Positions 43,028-52,927 of a stretch of 64,000 bases of DNA are shown here, one piece after another; within the stretch, counting starts at the first letter, position 1, and the number at the start of each line of letters is the position of its first letter. This DNA comes from Bacillus sp. Bos-x628 (GTDB lineage Bacteria; Bacillota; Bacilli; Bacillales; Bacillaceae), in NCBI RefSeq assembly GCF_040500475.1, contig NZ_CP159358.1, positions 868,001 through 932,000 on the forward strand. Reading direction: 5' to 3'. Made by a program: the position numbers and the translations under genes. The notes beneath the pieces were generated by a model. The model did not search any database and was not told the DNA's origin. It saw nothing but the letters and a program-made list of their open reading frames with translations.

Positions 43028-43758
43028 TAAAATTTTCCCTCCTTTACATCATCAAGAGGCTTTAACTCGTTTAATTGAATTGCACCATCGTTTGCTTTTA
43101 AGTGGATTTTTTTCTTCGGATGGCTGATACTCAAGCTGAAATTTTCCTGAGCGAACAAATCACCAATATCTGATACATTTAATCTGCTATACAGCTTATC
43201 AGCCTGTTGACTAATCATTTTAATATTGACTATGTCACCATCTAAGCTGTAGCCATCCATTTTGGTCGAACCATTAATATCTCTAATAACACTTGTGTTA
43301 ATTACTCGGTGGTCATTGATGGAAATATACTTTGCTCCATACATATTGGCTTCGTTCATTAATTTTTTTAAAAGGTCGGGCGGGATATTTTTCACTTCTT
43401 CTCCTGTAAGATCCTTGGAAAACAGTTGCGTGATTTCAAGTTCAATGCCTTCTCCTGTCACCTCTGTAAAACCGGCCTTTTCTTTCAAATCCTTTAATGT
43501 CTGCTTCAATTGAGCTTCTTTTGATTGATCTTCTTGATTTCTATACTTTTTCAGCATCTCATCATATTTGTCGATTTCTTTTAGTAATTCCAATTCTTTA
43601 CTTTTAGACGCAGATAAATCCTCTCTTAGTTCCCAAACATCTCGCGTGTCACGAATTTTAGGTTTTTGTAATGAGTTAAATTGGATTGAGACCATCACGC
43701 CAAATATCATCATTAAGACTGTCAAACTCAGTAAAGGCTTCTTTTTTCTCAACACCAC
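43027..43758 (-). CDS. ylxX: DUF881 protein YlxX
   Basis: A 243-residue protein with an N-terminal membrane helix (about 8-25), a coiled coil (about 45-100) and a DUF881 domain (about 105-225) with GIELEITQL and ISINDHRVINTSVIRDI. It is a paralogue of the neighbour ylxW. Three tandem starts GTG-GTG-TTG follow AAAGGTGA, so the exact N-terminus is open by one or two residues. The role in division is unknown. Confidence 0.88.
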   Translation of the reverse strand: MVLRKKKPLLSLTVLMMIFGVMVSIQFNSLQKPKIRDTRDVWELREDLSASKSKELELLKEIDKYDEMLKKYRNQEDQSKEAQLKQTLKDLKEKAGFTEVTGEGIELEITQLFSKDLTGEEVKNIPPDLLKKLMNEANMYGAKYISINDHRVINTSVIRDINGSTKMDGYSLDGDIVNIKMISQQADKLYSRLNVSDIGDLFAQENFSLSISHPKKKIHLKANDGAIQLNELKPLDDVKEGKF

Positions 43759-43772
43759 TCACCTTTTCACTT

Positions 43773-44462
43773 TTAATCTTTGCTTCTTAAAAGAGGCTTC
43801 ATATGAATATCCTTTTTTTCAATGGTCACTGAAATGTGATCACTTGTCAGCTGATCAACCGCCCCACCTGCAATATTTAAGGCAGGTATTAATACAGTGG
43901 GATCCCCGATAGCAGAAATGACAAATGGCGCCGGATGCTGGACTCCGTCAACTATGACGACTGGTCCGTTACAATGTATGTAAGATTGGTGAGTGATTCT
44001 TTGTCCATTAACGGCAACAGCAGATGCACCTGATATAAATAATTCGTTTATAACATTAAAAATGTGACTCTCATGAACAATGTAATTATTGACATTTTGT
44101 CCACTTGGGATATAAGACGCATCTTCAAGAGATACTTTTACGCCTTTTCCTTTCACACCAATTTCACCTGTAAACATTCGGTATTTCTCAACATCTTCCA
44201 AAACATTGAAATACTTCTCTTTTTTATTCTTTAAATTCGATTCTGTCGCTTGGACTTTTGATTGGAGGCTGTACAGTTCTTTTTCGAGCTTCTGATTTGC
44301 TTTTTCTTGCTTTGCCAGCTGACTTTTTAATGAATATTCTTTCTTCCATTGTTCTGTTCGATTGACATCCGCTTGATGTTGCTTTGTATATTGATACGAA
44401 AAAGAAATCAGAAACCCAAGAACAAGCATCACAATAGAGAAAATGACAGTTTTGCCTCTCAA
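43773..44462 (-). CDS. ylxW: DUF881 protein YlxW
   Basis: A 229-residue paralogue of YlxX: membrane helix (about 5-24), coiled coil (about 35-95) and DUF881 domain with GVKVSLEDASYIPSGQ, AVAVNGQRITHQSYIHCNGP and LNIAGGAVDQL. The start is TTG, overlapping the divIB stop in the sequence TTGA. Its role is unknown; the gene pair is conserved in Bacillus next to divIB. Confidence 0.9.
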   Translation of the reverse strand: MRGKTVIFSIVMLVLGFLISFSYQYTKQHQADVNRTEQWKKEYSLKSQLAKQEKANQKLEKELYSLQSKVQATESNLKNKKEKYFNVLEDVEKYRMFTGEIGVKGKGVKVSLEDASYIPSGQNVNNYIVHESHIFNVINELFISGASAVAVNGQRITHQSYIHCNGPVVIVDGVQHPAPFVISAIGDPTVLIPALNIAGGAVDQLTSDHISVTIEKKDIHMKPLLRSKD

Positions 44463-45238
44463 CGTTCATCTTCCTTTTTCTTAGATTTGAAAGCTTCAAA
44501 ATACGTGGCTACTTCCATATGAATAATGCCTTGATCAGAACGAGAAAGTTCTTTAACAATTGATGGATATGTTTTCATTTTCTCTGCAAATGTTTTAATC
44601 GATGCAATGACTGTATAACCGTCATTCATATAAAATTTAACGAGCCACTGATTTGAACTTGTCGGCACATAATATACTTCAGAAATGAGTTCCTGAATAG
44701 AAGCTGGCAGTTGATTAAGAGATTTTACTGTCTGTTTTAGTTTCTCTTTGTTGTCCCAATCAACAAAAATGGGACCTGCATCACTTGGCGTTACCTCATC
44801 TGGTAAGACTGTTCCATTTTCAAGAAGTTCATAGTATAGATTTCCTTTTTGAAGATACGCAATATTTGCATATTCTTTTACTGCAATACTTACCTTATTT
44901 GGGAAATGTTTTTTAATGGTGACATCTTTAATCAGTTTGTTTTGTTTAATATGGTCTGCTGTTAAATCTTTGTTGAGATTCCAAAACTCTGTTTCGCCTT
45001 CTTTAATTTGTGAGAGCTTAACAAGCTGTTTTGTTGACACATGCTCGTTACCTGTGATGGTTAAAGAAGAAACTTTACTGATGGGTGTTTGTAAATAAAT
45101 AATAATTAAAACCATGATGAAAAACAGCAGAATAAAAGAGATCAGTCTCCGATTGGCTTTCTGTTTTCTTTGTTCTTTAATTTTAGGAATTCGCTCTTCT
45201 ATATTGACGATCTTTTCATTTTCATGATCAGGCCGCAT
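44459..45238 (-). CDS. divIB: Cell-division protein DivIB (FtsQ homologue)
   Basis: DivIB stabilises the FtsL-DivIC-PBP2B division complex. The 259-residue bitopic protein has a short cytoplasmic basic part, one membrane helix (about 29-48), a POTRA domain (about 50-120: ISKVSSLTITGNEHVSTKQL) and an outer beta domain. It starts about 120 bases after murB, across a strong hairpin. Confidence 0.94.
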   Translation of the reverse strand: MRPDHENEKIVNIEERIPKIKEQRKQKANRRLISFILLFFIMVLIIIYLQTPISKVSSLTITGNEHVSTKQLVKLSQIKEGETEFWNLNKDLTADHIKQNKLIKDVTIKKHFPNKVSIAVKEYANIAYLQKGNLYYELLENGTVLPDEVTPSDAGPIFVDWDNKEKLKQTVKSLNQLPASIQELISEVYYVPTSSNQWLVKFYMNDGYTVIASIKTFAEKMKTYPSIVKELSRSDQGIIHMEVATYFEAFKSKKKEDER

Positions 45239-45308
45239 ATATCCTCTTCACCTCATTCAAAGCTGCTTGTCCACACCTTTGGGTCATTACTCATCAAATT
45301 TTGATTAG

Positions 45309-45342
45309 AAAACAAACGGCATGTAAAGATGCCGTTTGTTTT
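45309..45342. terminator. Perfect 14-bp hairpin between murB and divIB
   Basis: AAAACAAACGGCAT and its exact complement flank a six-base loop; four T residues end each side, so it can act in both directions. It splits the dcw cluster between murB and divIB. Confidence 0.72.
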
Positions 45343-45355
45343 CCCCGCGGTATCA

Positions 45356-46288
45356 TCATTCATAAAAGCTGGTGTTTTCGTTTGCTTCACCGATAATCTC
45401 TACCTCTGTATGCATATCTACATTGTAGTCTTCTTTAATCTTCTTTTGAATGAACTGAATTAAGTTAATCACATCTTGGGCAGTTGCCCCACCAGTGTTA
45501 ACAATAAAATTCCCATGCATATCAGAAATTCTTGCTCCGCCAATCTGATATCCTTTTAAATTCGCCTTTTCTACGAGCTGTCCTGCATATTCAGGTAACG
45601 GATTACGAAAAATACTGCCGGCACATGGTCGGTTATAAGGTTGTGTTTCTTTGCGATAGTCTTTATTTTGCTGCATTTTTTTTGTGATTTTCTCGCGATC
45701 ATCCTGCTTTAGCTGAAACACAGCTTCAAGTACAATGCCCGGTCGTTCTTTTTGAAGTACAGATGTCCGGTAGCTAAATTTCATTTGCTCTTTTGTTAAC
45801 CACTCGATGCTTCCATCTTCAAATAAAACTCTCGCTTTCACAAGAATTTGGCTAATATCTGATCCGTGTGCCCCTGCATTCATATAAACGGCACCACCGA
45901 TAGACCCTGGAATACCGGCTGCAAATTCCAGCCCTGAAAGACCTTGCTTACTAAGAGACGTTGCTAACCGTACAACAGAATATCCGCCGCCAACTCTAAT
46001 TTCTTCTCCATTTACGTCTAAATGATCAAGTCCGGCACCTAACTTCAAGACAACGCCTCGAATCCCTTTGTCGAGCACAAGTAAATTAGACCCTCTCCCA
46101 ATGACTGTCCAATTCACACGGCGCTTTTTTACAATATCCATTATATTTTTTACTGCATCGATATCTTTTGGGATGATCAATAAATCTGCTGGTCCGCCGA
46201 TTTTCATCGTAGTATGATTTGCAAGTGGTTCGTTTTCAAGTACTTTACCAACTTGCGCATCTAATAATTCATTCTTCAAGTTCTCCAT
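45356..46288 (-). CDS. murB: UDP-N-acetylenolpyruvoylglucosamine reductase
   Basis: MurB reduces the enolpyruvyl group with NADPH to form UDP-MurNAc. The 310-residue FAD protein has [41 protein letters not shown], and the catalytic Ser region [11 protein letters not shown] chose the ATG after CGGAGGG at 46288; the in-frame codons upstream are not conserved. It is 31 bases after murG. Confidence 0.95.
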   Translation of the reverse strand: MENLKNELLDAQVGKVLENEPLANHTTMKIGGPADLLIIPKDIDAVKNIMDIVKKRRVNWTVIGRGSNLLVLDKGIRGVVLKLGAGLDHLDVNGEEIRVGGGYSVVRLATSLSKQGLSGLEFAAGIPGSIGGAVYMNAGAHGSDISQILVKARVLFEDGSIEWLTKEQMKFSYRTSVLQKERPGIVLEAVFQLKQDDREKITKKMQQNKDYRKETQPYNRPCAGSIFRNPLPEYAGQLVEKANLKGYQIGGARISDMHGNFIVNTGGATAQDVINLIQFIQKKIKEDYNVDMHTEVEIIGEANENTSFYE

Positions 46289-46319
46289 TTTACCCTCCGC
46301 CTTACCTAATATCATTCAA

Positions 46320-47414
46320 TCATTTAGTTGTAATCTCTTTTAACACATTATATAAGCGAGTGGCCGCATCTGGTACACCAAGTTCTTTCGTTAAACAACT
46401 CATCTGCTCTAATTTCTTATCGTCACCGGCAATTTCATCAATCGCATTTAGTAAACGATCTCCAGAAAGTTCAGATTCTCTTAAAACAATAGCAGCATGA
46501 TGTTTTTCAAGAGATCTAGCATTCATTTCTTGGTGATTTGCCGTCACATAAGGACTTGGAATAAAAATCGTTGGTATCCCAAGTGCTGTTACTTCAGCAA
46601 TCGTTGTCGCTCCAGCTCTTGCGACAATTACATCAATTGTTTTGAGATACTCTGGCATTTGATGCAAGAAAGGTTTTGTTATCATATTAGGTGCTGCACC
46701 TTTTTCATTTAATTCGTTCATCACTTTTTCATAATGAACCTCACCTGTAATATATAAGACCTGATAGTTCTTTGTTTTTAATGCATTTTGCATCTCAATG
46801 ACTGCTTTATTTATTGGGGCTGCACCTCTGCTGCCCCCAAAAATAAGAATCGTTTTTTTCTTTTCATCTAGCCCGAATTCTTTTAGAGATTTCCCCTCTT
46901 TAATAGAGACGACTTCAGAGGCCCTTGGGTTTCCTGTAAAAATAACCTTTTCAGCAGGAAAATGCGCCTTTGCTTCTTCAAAGCAAATTGCTACTTTATT
47001 AACGTATCTCGCCAAAAACTTGTTCGTGATACCAGGCAAGCTATTTTGTTCATGGATAATTGTTGGGATTTTCATTTTAGAAGCCGCATAGACCACAGGA
47101 CCACAAACATATCCACCTGTTCCAATCACAGCATCGGGCTTGAAATCTTTTAAGTAAGATTTACTTTTTTGTACACCTTTAAAGAATCTCAAGATCGTTT
47201 TTATATTATCAAAGGCAAGCTTTCTTTTAAAACCTGTGATCTCTATAGACTTGAAAGGAATATTTTCTCTTTCTACAATTTTTTTTTCTAGTCCATTTTC
47301 AGTACCAATATATAAAAATTCCACATCAGAATGGAGTCTTTTCACTTCTTTAATAAATGCTAGGGCTGGATAAATGTGTCCACCTGTTCCGCCTCCACTG
47401 ATTACTATACGCAT
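46320..47414 (-). CDS. murG: UDP-GlcNAc transferase to lipid I
   Basis: MurG turns lipid I into lipid II at the inner membrane face. The 364-residue GT-B enzyme has [14 protein letters not shown] at the N-terminus, [15 protein letters not shown] and [15 protein letters not shown]. The ATG at 47414 follows GAGGGG by ten bases; upstream in-frame sequence is the spacer with hairpins. Confidence 0.95.
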   Translation of the reverse strand: MRIVISGGGTGGHIYPALAFIKEVKRLHSDVEFLYIGTENGLEKKIVERENIPFKSIEITGFKRKLAFDNIKTILRFFKGVQKSKSYLKDFKPDAVIGTGGYVCGPVVYAASKMKIPTIIHEQNSLPGITNKFLARYVNKVAICFEEAKAHFPAEKVIFTGNPRASEVVSIKEGKSLKEFGLDEKKKTILIFGGSRGAAPINKAVIEMQNALKTKNYQVLYITGEVHYEKVMNELNEKGAAPNMITKPFLHQMPEYLKTIDVIVARAGATTIAEVTALGIPTIFIPSPYVTANHQEMNARSLEKHHAAIVLRESELSGDRLLNAIDEIAGDDKKLEQMSCLTKELGVPDAATRLYNVLKEITTK

Positions 47415-47461
47415 TATACCATTTCCCCTCAATATTTTTTCTGCTTTAAACAAAGTATAAA

Positions 47462-47552
47462 CCCTGTTTTAAACAACAGGGCTCCATTAAAACCTGTAAT
47501 GAAGAGTCAAAATAAAGTAATTTCGAATTAGAAATAGTGATTTTCACTCTTC
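47462..47552. repeat. Hairpin and long inverted repeat between spoVE and murG
   Basis: CCCTGTT/AACAGGG (47462-47481) is followed by TTTATACTTTGTTT on the minus strand, a weak terminator shape. Next to it a long imperfect inverted repeat has outer arms GAAGAGT/ACTCTTC (47501-47507, 47546-47552) with inner pairing around ATTTC/GAAAT. I see no gene in this 200-base gap. Confidence 0.6.
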
Positions 47553-47614
47553 AAATCATTTTTTTGTAATTTTGCAAAATGACAGTCAGCATGGTTTCAT
47601 TAAGAAGTAGCCAA

Positions 47615-48715
47615 TTAATATCTGGAGTACCGGCTCACATTCAGGAGTACACCAATTGCCATCAGCATTAATGTAAGTGATGAACCACCATAACTTAGAA
47701 ATGGTAGCGTGATGCCTGTCACAGGGATGAGTCCGGTGACGACGGCGATATTAATCATCACTTGAATTGCAACCATAGAAATAATGCCAACTGCTAAGAA
47801 ACTTCCATATAAGTCTGGTGCACCAAGTGCAATCCGTATTCCTCTCCAAAGCAAAACGCTAAAGAGCAAAAGAATGAGTGATCCGCCTATAAAGCCGAGC
47901 TCTTCTGACAATATAGCAAAGATAAAGTCAGTCTGCGGCTCAGGTAAATAGAAGAATTTTTGTCTACTTTGACCAAGACCCATTCCAAACAAGCCGCCTG
48001 GACCAACAGCATACAGAGATTGAATAATTTGAAATCCGCTGCCTAGCGGGTCTTCCCAAGGATTCAAATAAGAAGTGATTCGTTTTATTCGATACGGCGC
48101 TGATAAAACAAGAGCAGCAAATCCGCCAAGTCCTAAAAGACCGAGAAATATAAAGTGAGCAATTCTCGCACCTGAAACAAAAATCATAATAATACAGGTT
48201 CCAACCATGACTGTCCCAGTCCCTAAATCAGGCTGTAGCATAATGATCGCAAATGCTGCAAACACAATGCCTAAAGCTGGTGCGAAACCTTTTCGGAAAG
48301 AGGTGATATTTTTTTGTTTTTCAGATAAGAATTTCGCAAGAAACGCAATCATCGCAAGCTTCATAAATTCAGAGGGCTGAATACTAAACGCACCGACACC
48401 TATCCAGCTTCTTGATCCATTCCTTTCCATCCCGATACCAGGAATGAGTACAAGCAATAAGAGAAGAAAACATATAACGATCAAGATCTTTGACCAAGTC
48501 CGCCATGTCCAATAATCCACTCGCATGATGAAAAACATCGCAATAACTCCGATTCCGGCAAACAAAAGCTGTCTTTTAGCAAAATAAAATGAATCATCAA
48601 ATTTATATGATGCCCACACAGCACTTGCGCTGTACACCATAATTAAACCAATCGTCAATAAAAGTAACGTAATGACAACGAGCAAAAAATCCGGAGAAGT
48701 TTTTTTATTCGTCAA
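47615..48715 (-). CDS. spoVE: SEDS-family glycan polymerase SpoVE
   Basis: SpoVE polymerises peptidoglycan of the spore cortex together with the transpeptidase SpoVD. The 366-residue protein has ten membrane helices, the SEDS signature SIQPSEFMKLAMIAFLA, the catalytic-loop Asp region IIMLQPDLGTGTVMV, and PVTGITLPFLSYGGSS. The start is TTG after GGGGTG and gives the exact B. subtilis length. Confidence 0.95.
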   Translation of the reverse strand: MTNKKTSPDFLLVVITLLLLTIGLIMVYSASAVWASYKFDDSFYFAKRQLLFAGIGVIAMFFIMRVDYWTWRTWSKILIVICFLLLLLVLIPGIGMERNGSRSWIGVGAFSIQPSEFMKLAMIAFLAKFLSEKQKNITSFRKGFAPALGIVFAAFAIIMLQPDLGTGTVMVGTCIIMIFVSGARIAHFIFLGLLGLGGFAALVLSAPYRIKRITSYLNPWEDPLGSGFQIIQSLYAVGPGGLFGMGLGQSRQKFFYLPEPQTDFIFAILSEELGFIGGSLILLLFSVLLWRGIRIALGAPDLYGSFLAVGIISMVAIQVMINIAVVTGLIPVTGITLPFLSYGGSSLTLMLMAIGVLLNVSRYSRY

Positions 48716-48775
48716 GAGACCGACACCCCAAGCATAATTTCATTTGGGCTGTCAGTCAATTTGAGAGACGAGCCC

Positions 48776-50131
48776 TTATTTAAGCATATGCACGGCGTTT
48801 ACAAACATGTCTCCACGTTCTTCAAATGTTTTATGTTGATCCCAGCTTGCACAAGCCGGAGACAATAAAATCACATCTTCTTCTTCAGATATGTTAAACG
48901 CCGCAGGTACTGCTTGTTCAACATTATCGACATGTTTCACGTGATGTATTCCCAGCTCTTCACCTAGTTTGACAAACTTAGGCGCAGTCTGCCCGAATGT
49001 AATAATTCCTTTCACATTTTTCATAAATGGTTTTAGTTCATCAAATTCGTTTCCTCGATCTAATCCGCCCGCCAGTAAAATGATCGGCTGATCGAATGCA
49101 GACAATGCTTTACTTGTAGCAAGTATATTTGTCGCTTTACTATCGTTATAAAATTTTCTATTTTGGATCTCATCTACAAATTGCAAACGATGCTTAACAC
49201 CGCCAAAAGTTGTTAAGACGCGGGCAATCGCTTCGTTTGAACAGCCTGCATTTTTCACAACACAAATGGCTGCCAGAATATTTTCCAAATTATGCTCACC
49301 AGGAAGTACAATCTCATTCAGATCAATAACATGTTCATTCTTATAGTAGATAGCGCCATTTTTTATAAACGCACCATGCTCTACTGGATCTTTTACTGAG
49401 AAATACACTTTTTTTGCCTTTGTACCTTCTGCTAGTTTCACGACAGATGGATCATCTAGGTTAATAACAGCTATGTCATCTTCATGTTGATGAGCGTACA
49501 CTTTCTGTTTCGCTTTTTCATATTCTTCGCGTGTGTGGTGATAGTCTAAATGTGCGTCAAAAATATTCAGAATTAAACTGATTTTTGGTCTAAATTGAAC
49601 TGTTCCCATTAATTGAAAGGAAGAGAGCTCTGTCACAATCCATTCATCGCCAGTTGCATTGGCAGCTACTTCACTAGCAACCATTCCAATATTTCCTGCC
49701 ACCAAAGTTTTTTGACTGTCTTTTTTAAGCATTTCGTAGATCAGTGTGGTGGTAGTGGTTTTTCCATTTGATCCGGTTATTCCAATGAAAGGAGATGACG
49801 TCAAATGATAGGCTAATTCTATTTCCGTCCAGACTGGAATTTGACGACGAAAGGCTTCTTGGACCATGACATTCTCATAACGAATTCCAGGATTTTTAAT
49901 CAGAATCGTAATTTGTTTTTCATCGAATATACGAAGGGGATGACATCCACAAATGACATCAACCCCCTTTTCTGAGAGTAGCTTAGCAGGTTCATTTTCT
50001 TCAAATGGTTTTTGATCATTTACCGTTACACTTACTCCATGTTCGTGAAGGATTGAGGCTGCCGCATATCCGCTTTTTGCAAGCCCTAGTACTAGTACAT
50101 GTTCGTTTTTTAAAATATGCATCTTATTCAA
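48776..50131 (-). CDS. murD: UDP-N-acetylmuramoylalanine-D-glutamate ligase
   Basis: MurD adds D-Glu to UDP-MurNAc-L-Ala with ATP. The 451-residue Mur ligase has the N-terminal Rossmann part [13 protein letters not shown]-loop [14 protein letters not shown], the catalytic His region [10 protein letters not shown], and YNDSKATN. The start is TTG directly after the mraY stop; its GAGGTG site is in the last mraY codons. A later ATG (MHILK) is possible. Confidence 0.95.
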   Translation of the reverse strand: MNKMHILKNEHVLVLGLAKSGYAAASILHEHGVSVTVNDQKPFEENEPAKLLSEKGVDVICGCHPLRIFDEKQITILIKNPGIRYENVMVQEAFRRQIPVWTEIELAYHLTSSPFIGITGSNGKTTTTTLIYEMLKKDSQKTLVAGNIGMVASEVAANATGDEWIVTELSSFQLMGTVQFRPKISLILNIFDAHLDYHHTREEYEKAKQKVYAHQHEDDIAVINLDDPSVVKLAEGTKAKKVYFSVKDPVEHGAFIKNGAIYYKNEHVIDLNEIVLPGEHNLENILAAICVVKNAGCSNEAIARVLTTFGGVKHRLQFVDEIQNRKFYNDSKATNILATSKALSAFDQPIILLAGGLDRGNEFDELKPFMKNVKGIITFGQTAPKFVKLGEELGIHHVKHVDNVEQAVPAAFNISEEEDVILLSPACASWDQHKTFEERGDMFVNAVHMLK

Positions 50132-51106
50132 TTATAACCACACCTCGATGTAAATTCCTAAAACAGCAAGTAATAAACCTGCTGTCCAGAAGGTGACAAC
50201 CACTCTCCACTCAGACCAGCCAACTAACTCATAGTGGTGGTGAAGCGGGCTCATCTTAAATATTCTTTTACCAGTTGTTTTGAAGGAGATCACTTGAAGA
50301 ATAACAGATAATGTTTCAACAACAAACACTCCTCCAATAATCACTAGTAAAATTTCAAGCTTCGTTAAAATAGCAATTGTCACAATGGCTCCGCCTAAAG
50401 CAAGCGACCCTGTATCCCCCATAAATACTTTTGCAGGATGTGCATTAAATACAAGGAAACCAAGGACAGCACCAGCTACTGCTACAGAAAATATCGCAAC
50501 ATCGTATTGAGATTGATTCCAAGCAAGTATTGCAAATGCGCCAAATGCAATGGCTGCTGTTCCTGATAAAAGACCATCAAGTCCATCTGTTAAGTTAACA
50601 GCATTAGAGCCGCCAACAAGCATGAAGATGACAAGGATAAAGTAAGCCCAGCCTAAATCAAAGCTTATATCCGTTCCAGGAATGCGAATGGTCGTTGCAA
50701 ACTGATAATAATGGAACACTGCATAAAAAATCACAGCAATGACAATTTGACCAATCAATTTTTGTTTTGAAGTTAATCCAAGATTTCGTTTCATTGCTAC
50801 TTTAATATAATCATCTAAAAATCCTAATAAGCCGTAGCCCAGTGTGACGAATAAAAGTAAAAACATTTCCGGACTAATTTTAGAAAATTTGTTGATCATC
50901 ACAATCGTTGTAATCGTAATAGAAACGATAATCATAATGCCGCCCATTGTCGGGGTGCCTGATTTCTTTTGGTGAGACTGCGGACCTTCTTCTCTAATGC
51001 TTTGACCAAATTTCAGCCTTCTTAAAAACGGAATAAAAATCGGGGATAAAAGAACACTGATTAAAAATCCCATTATGATTGTAAACAATATTACCTGTTC
51101 AAGCAT
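50132..51106 (-). CDS. mraY: Phospho-MurNAc-pentapeptide translocase
   Basis: MraY moves phospho-MurNAc-pentapeptide from UDP to undecaprenyl phosphate to give lipid I. The 324-residue protein has ten helices, GTPTMGGI, the Asp pair [20 protein letters not shown] and the HHH motif in SPLHHHYEL. It is coupled to murD. Confidence 0.96.
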   Translation of the reverse strand: MLEQVILFTIIMGFLISVLLSPIFIPFLRRLKFGQSIREEGPQSHQKKSGTPTMGGIMIIVSITITTIVMINKFSKISPEMFLLLFVTLGYGLLGFLDDYIKVAMKRNLGLTSKQKLIGQIVIAVIFYAVFHYYQFATTIRIPGTDISFDLGWAYFILVIFMLVGGSNAVNLTDGLDGLLSGTAAIAFGAFAILAWNQSQYDVAIFSVAVAGAVLGFLVFNAHPAKVFMGDTGSLALGGAIVTIAILTKLEILLVIIGGVFVVETLSVILQVISFKTTGKRIFKMSPLHHHYELVGWSEWRVVVTFWTAGLLLAVLGIYIEVWL

Positions 51107-51241
51107 CGTTCTTTACTCCTTCCGAATTTCCAAAGCCGTTTCCCATTAGAAAATAGCATTCATTATTATGATATTCATTCGTCTCTTTCATATGTTGTTT
51201 TTGCTCAAAATGCTTCATTTCATTACACTCTTTTCATCGTT

Positions 51242-52717
51242 TTAAGATTTGTTTAGATCTAAAATAGCGTCCGATGCAACCTTTGCATCATCAAAGTCGA
51301 ATACTTGATCTCCAATGATTTGGTACGTCTCGTGACCTTTTCCTGCAATTAACACTGTATCGCCTTTTTTCGCATTGGCAATTGCAAAGAAGATCGCTTG
51401 TTTACGATTCACAAAACTATGATAATATGCATCTGGCACACCATTTTCCATATCTCTTATAATAGAAGCCGGATCTTCACTTCTTGGATTGTCTGACGTA
51501 AATACGGGTTCATCTGCATATTCCACAGCGATTTTGGCCATTTGTGGACGCTTTGTTTTATCACGGTCACCACCGCATCCTACTACACAGAAAATTTTAC
51601 CTTCTGTTAACTCTCTACATGTTGTTAGCACATTTTCCAAACTATCAGGAGTATGCGCATAATCAATGATCACTGGGAACTCTTGATCACAGTTCACAAG
51701 TTCAAATCTTCCTTTTACTCCTTGGAGTTCTTCAATTGCACTGACGATCGTATCAAACGACAAACCGGATACGACACCAACTGATACAGCTGCCAAAATG
51801 TTATACACATTGAACTTCCCAATCAGGGCAACCGTAACATTTTTTGTCCCGATCGGTGTAATTAAGTCAAACTGTGTTCCCTTAGGTCTGATTTGAATAT
51901 TTTTTGCCATCACGTCTGCTTCTTGTTCTAAGCCATACGTCATAATTTCAGCAGCAGTGACTTTTTCAAAATAACTAGACGCTTCGTCATCTGCATTTAA
52001 AATGGCATGCTTCGGCTTCTCGTGTTGAAAAGTATTTCCGAGCTGGGAGAAAAGCAAACTTTTTGCATGTTTATATTCTTCCATTGTGTTGTGGTAATCG
52101 AGGTGATCTTGCGTCAGGTTTGTAAAAACCGCAATATCATAATCACACCCATGAACCCGACCAAGATGTAATGCATGTGATGAGACTTCCATAATGGCTG
52201 TATCGACATCTTGATCAAGCATTCGTTTAAAGGTTTTCTGAAGTATGACGCTCTCTGGCGTTGTATTTTTAACTTCGAATTTTTCATCCATAATTTTCAT
52301 ATACATGGTACCAATCAAGCCTGTTTTCTTTTTGGCTTTTCTCATGATTTGTTCTACCATGTGTGTTGTCGAGGTTTTTCCATTTGTCCCAGTAATTCCT
52401 ATTAGATTGAGTTTATGAGTCGGTTGACCATAAAACGCATCAGCAATTCTTGCAAGTGCTCTTTGAGAGTGTTTTACAATTATTACTGGTACATTCGTTA
52501 TGTCAAGGTGATGTTCTGCCACAATGGCTGCAGCACCACTTTTCACAGCTTTTTCAGCATAATCATGTCCGTCTACTGTATACCCTTTTATACAGACAAA
52601 AAGACTCCCTTTTTTCACCTCTCTTGAATCCATTTCAATAGAAGTGATATCAGGATTTTCGTTTATCAATTCGTTGTTTTCACTTTTAAAGTATGTAAGG
52701 AGTTCTTGTAGTTTCAT
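51242..52717 (-). CDS. murE: UDP-MurNAc-tripeptide synthetase (meso-diaminopimelate adding)
   Basis: MurE adds the third residue to the stem peptide. The 491-residue Mur ligase has P-loop [14 protein letters not shown], the central [19 protein letters not shown], and [10 protein letters not shown]; the DNPR motif marks meso-diaminopimelate specificity, as in B. subtilis. The 210-base gap before it contains the spoVD terminator and a T-rich tract with no clear promoter. Confidence 0.95.
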   Translation of the reverse strand: MKLQELLTYFKSENNELINENPDITSIEMDSREVKKGSLFVCIKGYTVDGHDYAEKAVKSGAAAIVAEHHLDITNVPVIIVKHSQRALARIADAFYGQPTHKLNLIGITGTNGKTSTTHMVEQIMRKAKKKTGLIGTMYMKIMDEKFEVKNTTPESVILQKTFKRMLDQDVDTAIMEVSSHALHLGRVHGCDYDIAVFTNLTQDHLDYHNTMEEYKHAKSLLFSQLGNTFQHEKPKHAILNADDEASSYFEKVTAAEIMTYGLEQEADVMAKNIQIRPKGTQFDLITPIGTKNVTVALIGKFNVYNILAAVSVGVVSGLSFDTIVSAIEELQGVKGRFELVNCDQEFPVIIDYAHTPDSLENVLTTCRELTEGKIFCVVGCGGDRDKTKRPQMAKIAVEYADEPVFTSDNPRSEDPASIIRDMENGVPDAYYHSFVNRKQAIFFAIANAKKGDTVLIAGKGHETYQIIGDQVFDFDDAKVASDAILDLNKS

Positions 52718-52880
52718 TTCATATCAAACCTCTCAAATTCGTTCAAGTACATGTCTTGTGAAAAAAACACACAGTCTATATTTTATCGTAAAAAAAAGGA
52801 TACATCCAGCGTATTCCTTAAGTTTCTCTTGGAAAAAACACACTTTATGCTCTTTTTCTTAAACTGACCTTCTCTTTCAA

Positions 52881-52915
52881 TAAAAAGAGGTAGCCAAATG
52901 GATGCGCTACCCTCT
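52881..52915 (-). terminator. Terminator after spoVD
   Basis: AGAGGGTAGC/GCTACCTCT with an 11-base loop is followed by TTTTTATT on the minus strand, 12 bases past the spoVD stop. Confidence 0.85.
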
Positions 52916-52927
52916 GTTCATTCTTGA

